The position numbers were made by a program, and so were the translations under genes. From Clostridium sp. (GTDB lineage: Bacteria; Bacillota_I; Bacilli_A; RF39; UBA660): DNA of 38,890 bases. Shown one piece after another: positions 35,268 through 38,890 of this stretch. Location of the stretch: contig JAMPDH010000001.1 in the NCBI GenBank assembly GCA_023665725.1, forward strand, positions 67,567 through 106,456, given 5' to 3'. Positions within the stretch are counted from its first letter, which is position 1, and each line of letters opens with the position of its first letter. The notes below the pieces were generated by a model, which saw only the letters and a list, made by a program, of their open reading frames with translations, was not told the DNA's origin and made no database searches.

Positions 35268-37919
35268 TTATTCTATTGTAGGATTTTGTATAGGAGTATC
35301 TGGGATTCCATTATCTGGTCCTGAAATAATCGGATCTGTAACTATATTAATAGTTGTTTGAACACCATCACTCATGTTATCCTTAAAAATAGTGTATCCA
35401 GTCTTAATTACATATGTTGTAGTTGAATTTATTGGTAAAGTTACAGTATTTTCATTAGTAGAAGTCAGGTATATTAGATTTCCACTACTATCTTTAGAAT
35501 ATACATAATAAACAATAGTACCAATATTTTGTGCATTATATGATAATCTTGAATTAACATAATTGTTATTATATTTTTCATTTTCGAATAGAGAATCAGC
35601 AAGTGATTGAATCCATTCTTGATTAATAGCATCAGGAGTATTGATAGGAGTCCAACTTAAGGTAACATTATTTCCATTAACACTAGATGTTACATTAGTT
35701 ACATTGTTTAATTTAGAATATCTTGTAGATACTTCAGTTGGCTCAGTTCCAACTTTAAATAATTCAGTTACTTTCATAGTCTCTGGAGTGTACTCGCTAG
35801 GAAGCATAGCTGGATTTGTTTCTTTTTCAACAGTAACTTTTACTACACTATCTGGCATTGTAAATGTTTTAGTATCCTTATTAGAAGTCATTCCATTTAT
35901 TATTGCTTTAAATAATCTTATGTTTTGACCTGAACCTAATTTATTAGTATATTGTGAATTTATATAGTCATATCCATACCATAAAGCTATAGAATAATCT
36001 GGCGTAACACCTGCTGTCCAGATATCTTTAACAGAACCACTTTTTAATTTATATTGCTTTTTTATTGCAGGTGGATAATCTGTAGTTCCTGTTTTTATTC
36101 CAAAGGTTACTCCGTTTGATTTAGAAGTACCTGCCCAATATTCAGCACCTGTAACAAGTAAACTAGATACCATATATGCTGTATCTTCACCCATAACCTT
36201 AACTGGCGCTGGGTTTACAGTAATTTCTTCATTTGTTTCTCTATATATTATCTTTGTTACAGAATGAGGTTCAATGTAATATCCTCCATTAGAAAATGCT
36301 TGATAAGCACCTGCAACCGTAAGAGGTGATTCACCTGTATAACCTCCTATTGAGTGTGTTTCATAAAGAGTACCACTAGATGTATCTGGGCTAAGTCCAA
36401 GTGATGTTGTAAATTTAATAATATCATTTTTATCTAATGACTGGAATGCTTTTAATGCAGGAATATTTCTAGATAATTTTAGGGAATCTCTCATTGTAAG
36501 TAATCCTCTATATCCTCCATCACTGTTACTTACATTACCACCTCCTGTGTAAGAGTGTGGTTCATCTGCAAATAATTGATATGTTGACCAATTGTTATAT
36601 TCAATTCCAGGACCATAATCAAATAATGGTTTAGATGTAGAACCTATTTGGTTTTTAATCATAGTAGCATAATTAAATGTACTAACACCATTTCTATTTC
36701 TACCTGTACCAATGGCAACAATTTCTCCTGTTTCTGATTTAATTACAACTGCTCCAGATTGAACAACATCATTTTCCCATTTGTAATTTTCGCCTGAGAA
36801 TATTTTATTAACATGTTCTTGTTTATTTCTATCCATTGTAGTGTATATTAACATAGGAGTTGAATATGGATTTAAGCCAGTTCTATTTTTTACTTCAGCA
36901 ACAACGGTATCTATAAATCCTTGATATTGACTAGAGGATGTCGTAGATGGTCTAAGCATTTCTTTAACAGTTATTTTAGCAGCAATTTCTTTTTCTTCGT
37001 GTGTTATATATCCATGTCTTTCCATTAAATATAATACTCTTTGTCTTCTTGTTTCTGTTTTTTCTGGATTTTTATATGGATCATATTCATCAGGAGATTG
37101 ATATAACCCAGCAAGCATAGCCGCTTCTGCTATATTAATCTCTGAAACTGGTTTATTAAAGTATGTTAAACTTGCTTGTTGAACTCCCCATGCACCTGAT
37201 CCCATATAATATGAGTTTACATAAAACTCTAGTATTTTCTCTTTTGTGTATACTTCTTCTATTTCAAATACTGATAAGTAAATATCGGTAAATTTTCTTT
37301 TAATTCCAGCGAATCCACTAGATTCAGTACTTGTAAATGCATTTTTAGATACTTGCATAGTAATAGTAGAAGCTCCACCACCACCTTGACCAAGCACTTG
37401 AGATATAGATGCCTTTAAAAACCTTGCTGCATCAAATCCTCTATGTTGAAAAAATCTTGAATCTTCTGTTGCAACTATTGCATCAATTAAAATCTGTGGT
37501 AGATCATCATATTCAACTTCTTCTCTTTTTTGAGCACCTAGTTTTGCAATGATTTCACCATCTTTATCATATAGAATAGTTGATTCTTTATTTAGTAACT
37601 TATCTGGGTCAAATGTTCCTTTAGCTTCTTTAGCAATTATTGACATAAATATTATACCAGCAATTATACTAGCAATTATCATAAATAATATTACTATTAA
37701 AATTATTTTTAAGGCTTTTTTTATCTTCTTTTTATTATACTTTCTTTTCTTTCCAAAAAAACTAGGAAGAATAAATAATATTATGTCTATAATACCTACT
37801 ATTAGTAGTGTTTTAATAATACCAAGTGAAAGTATTCCAAATATAATGCAAAGTATATTTATTACTATAGCAGCTATTGTATAAAGCTTACTATTGACAA
37901 ATTTTTTGAATTTTTTCAT
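35268..37919 (-). CDS. ponA: Class A penicillin-binding protein (PBP1A type)
   Basis: This 883-residue bifunctional peptidoglycan synthase polymerises glycan strands and cross-links them outside the membrane. Two hydrophobic hairpin regions (about 12-50) and a signal anchor (about 67-95) come first. The glycosyltransferase domain follows (about 125-300), with EDSRFFQHRGFD, GGASTITMQVSKN and AAMLAGLYQSPDEYDP. The transpeptidase domain (about 385-690) has Ser427 in STSK (SxxK), SRN and KTGTTD at 609-614. A C-terminal Fn3-like segment and an acidic Pro-rich tail end the protein. The extra N-terminal hydrophobic stretch is more than the single anchor usual in the family. It starts just after recU, whose last codons supply its GGAGAT ribosome site. 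This gene pair is a conserved Bacillota arrangement. Confidence 0.95.
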   Translation of the reverse strand: MKKFKKFVNSKLYTIAAIVINILCIIFGILSLGIIKTLLIVGIIDIILFILPSFFGKKRKYNKKKIKKALKIILIVILFMIIASIIAGIIFMSIIAKEAKGTFDPDKLLNKESTILYDKDGEIIAKLGAQKREEVEYDDLPQILIDAIVATEDSRFFQHRGFDAARFLKASISQVLGQGGGGASTITMQVSKNAFTSTESSGFAGIKRKFTDIYLSVFEIEEVYTKEKILEFYVNSYYMGSGAWGVQQASLTYFNKPVSEINIAEAAMLAGLYQSPDEYDPYKNPEKTETRRQRVLYLMERHGYITHEEKEIAAKITVKEMLRPSTTSSSQYQGFIDTVVAEVKNRTGLNPYSTPMLIYTTMDRNKQEHVNKIFSGENYKWENDVVQSGAVVIKSETGEIVAIGTGRNRNGVSTFNYATMIKNQIGSTSKPLFDYGPGIEYNNWSTYQLFADEPHSYTGGGNVSNSDGGYRGLLTMRDSLKLSRNIPALKAFQSLDKNDIIKFTTSLGLSPDTSSGTLYETHSIGGYTGESPLTVAGAYQAFSNGGYYIEPHSVTKIIYRETNEEITVNPAPVKVMGEDTAYMVSSLLVTGAEYWAGTSKSNGVTFGIKTGTTDYPPAIKKQYKLKSGSVKDIWTAGVTPDYSIALWYGYDYINSQYTNKLGSGQNIRLFKAIINGMTSNKDTKTFTMPDSVVKVTVEKETNPAMLPSEYTPETMKVTELFKVGTEPTEVSTRYSKLNNVTNVTSSVNGNNVTLSWTPINTPDAINQEWIQSLADSLFENEKYNNNYVNSRLSYNAQNIGTIVYYVYSKDSSGNLIYLTSTNENTVTLPINSTTTYVIKTGYTIFKDNMSDGVQTTINIVTDPIISGPDNGIPDTPIQNPTIE

Positions 37920-37921
37920 AA

Positions 37922-38488
37922 CTAATCTCCTTTAAAATAAATTTTATTTAATACTTCTATATAATCTACTCTGGGACAGTATTTATCTTTTATTATATGA
38001 CCGTATTTTTCAAAATAACTTATTGGTATTGATTTACGTGTATTATCCTTTAAAAAGTTTAATAAATTGTCTATTGATAATAAAAATGTTTTATTTTGCT
38101 TTGTAAATCTAACTATTAGGAACGCTATCGCACCATGTTTATAAACTCTTTCTAGATGCAGAATTTGGTGTTTATGTATATTATTAATAGGGAAACTCTG
38201 ATTATGTGTTTCTTTTGCTTCAAAATCTATATATTTTCCTCTATATATACCATTATAATCTGTAGTTGAAGGTGTAGAAAATCTTGCATCAGTTATTACA
38301 GCATTATATCTACTTTTATAATCAACTTTATGTATAGTAATTGGTGTAGGTTTTTTATATATAACTGCTATATCATTTATTAAGTAGTAATTATTTGTTT
38401 CATTTAACTCTGCTTCCAGATTCATTCCTCTATTTGCATAGTTGATATTATTATGATTTTTAGGTTTACTTCCACTTGGATAAAGCAT
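37922..38488 (-). CDS. recU: Holliday junction resolvase RecU
   Basis: The ATG at 38488 is chosen (188 residues): GGTGAG lies just upstream and MLYPSG matches the usual RecU opening; the ATG at 38500 adds only MVSF. Motifs are ANRGMNLEAELNETNNYYL, AVIYKKPTPI, the nuclease core TTDYNGIYRGKYIDFEAKET with its acidic and lysine residues, and CPRVDYIEVLNKIYF at the end. RecU resolves Holliday junctions in recombination and chromosome segregation. It overlaps nothing but shares its terminal codons with the ponA ribosome site. This is chromosomal core, which fixes the right edge of the variable region. Confidence 0.95.
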   Translation of the reverse strand: MLYPSGSKPKNHNNINYANRGMNLEAELNETNNYYLINDIAVIYKKPTPITIHKVDYKSRYNAVITDARFSTPSTTDYNGIYRGKYIDFEAKETHNQSFPINNIHKHQILHLERVYKHGAIAFLIVRFTKQNKTFLLSIDNLLNFLKDNTRKSIPISYFEKYGHIIKDKYCPRVDYIEVLNKIYFKGD

Positions 38489-38504
38489 AAAACTCACCAT
38501 AATA

Positions 38505-38534
38505 ATTATACTATAAAATGTGATTTTTTTACAA
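38505..38534 (-). promoter_or_regulatory. Promoter of recU-ponA
   Basis: On the minus strand TTGTAA (38534-38529), an 18-base spacer and TATAAT (38510-38505, perfect). The leader would be very short. Confidence 0.6.
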
Positions 38535-38569
38535 CTTTTATTTTTGTATTTAAAAAGTTAAATAAATTA

Positions 38570-38598
38570 TTGACACCATACATATGTTCATATATAAT
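38570..38598 (+). promoter_or_regulatory. Perfect-consensus sigma-A promoter
   Basis: TTGACA (38570-38575), a 17-base spacer and TATAAT (38593-38598) are full matches with ideal spacing, the best promoter in the window. The start would be near 38605. It drives a transcript whose only plausible reading frame is the 25-codon one below. Confidence 0.85.
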
Positions 38599-38621
38599 GA
38601 GGGTGGATAAATTTGAAAAAG

Positions 38622-38814
38622 TCAGATGTTTTCCCTTTTATCTATTTTATAGTAGAAGGGTGGTGGTTCATTATGACAAAAAGAGAATACTCTCTATTTA
38701 TTATAATACTGCTATTATTCTTTATAGTAATTACAATGCTATTTAAATAATAAAAACATCTGATTTCAACTAATGTTGATTTCAGATGCTATTCCATATG
38801 GGGATTACATCTGA
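38622..38814 (+). repeat. Four alternating copies of a 7-mer able to form competing RNA stems
   Basis: TCAGATG occurs at 38622 and 38782, and its complement CATCTGA at 38757 and 38808. TCAGATGTTTT (38622-38632) is fully complementary to 38753-38763 across the small gene, and 38757-38763 can instead pair with 38782-38788 together with CAAC/GTTG inside. Beyond 38820 only a 6-bp inverted repeat (ATGAGA/TCTCAT, 38847-38862) is seen. Confidence 0.7.
38673..38750 (+). CDS. 25-residue hydrophobic membrane peptide (type I toxin-like)
   Basis: The frame encodes MTKREYSLF followed by a nearly unbroken Ile/Leu/Phe helix to the end, a single membrane span with a charged head. GGGTGGTGG stands before the ATG as a ribosome site. 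Size, charge and a leader of about 68 bases under a very strong promoter resemble holin-like type I toxins and small membrane peptides. A 49-codon overlapping frame starts inside the -10 box and so cannot be made from this promoter. The call is inference; a peptide this short could also be chance, although promoter, ribosome site and flanking complementarity argue for it. Confidence 0.5.
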   Translation: MTKREYSLFIIILLLFFIVITMLFK

Positions 38815-38890
38815 TTCGTACTTCAAATGTATCCTTTTTTTATTTTATGAGATTTCTCTCATCTATATACATGTTATCATAAAGTTAAAT

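Noticed and set aside
38552-38746. 49-97 codon frame overlapping the micro-gene near the right end
   Set aside because: Its ATG lies inside the -10 box of the perfect promoter, its composition is unlike a real protein, and it has no ribosome site.
1-38890. tRNA, rRNA, insertion sequences with transposase, and a replication origin
   Set aside because: I looked for cloverleaf patterns, transposase motifs and DnaA-box clusters and saw none that I could support.

Overview
The window is AT-rich, tightly packed bacterial chromosome. The closing pair recU-ponA (Holliday junction resolvase plus bifunctional penicillin-binding protein), strong Shine-Dalgarno sites, sigma-A-type promoters, lipoboxes and the lack of any secretin or outer-membrane gene point to a low-GC, walled, single-membrane Bacillota. 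A gut Bacilli or Mollicutes-related lineage such as RF39 is a guess, not a demonstration. No stop codon in the window is TGA.

Region 1 (1-9406, + strand) is a Tad/Flp-type pilus module: a large Cys-rich secreted protein cut by the left edge, a pilin-like membrane protein, CpaB/RcpC, the CpaF/TadA ATPase, TadB, TadC, a short Flp-like pilin candidate, two paralogous TadE-like proteins and a degenerate TadZ/CpaE-like protein. Region 2 (9423-21105, + strand) is a type IV secretion (T4SS) module of Gram-positive type: a two-TM VirB2-like protein in its own promoter-terminator unit, then VirB6-like, PrgI, a detached VirB4-N-like protein, VirB4 ATPase, a membrane-anchored CHAP hydrolase, a lipoprotein and the VirD4 coupling ATPase. 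No relaxase or prepilin peptidase is visible.

Region 3 (21134-21867, - strand) is a type III toxin-antitoxin locus: a ToxN/CptN-like endoribonuclease preceded by 50-nt antitoxin RNA repeats whose covarying bases support an H-type pseudoknot. Region 4 (21980-26277) holds two divergent secreted proteins with unrelated ectodomains and almost identical VirB2-like C-termini. Between them lies a short segment with one promoter, bounded by two near-identical palindromes in opposite orientation, and a tyrosine recombinase lies nearby. The layout suggests an invertible promoter that selects which ectodomain-bearing pilin-like protein is made; this is the strongest candidate for an undescribed system.

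Region 5 (26526-35105, + strand) encodes a 2,674-residue protein with a type IV prepilin N-terminus, 11 Fn3-like and 7 LCCL-like repeats, followed by a lipoprotein. Region 6 (35199-38890) has ponA and recU on the - strand. Divergent from them is a perfect-consensus promoter driving a 25-residue hydrophobic peptide whose mRNA ends are complementary, like a type I toxin. Together the genes describe an envelope-crossing surface apparatus (Tad pilus plus T4SS) with a variable, recombination-prone set of surface proteins next to housekeeping wall genes.
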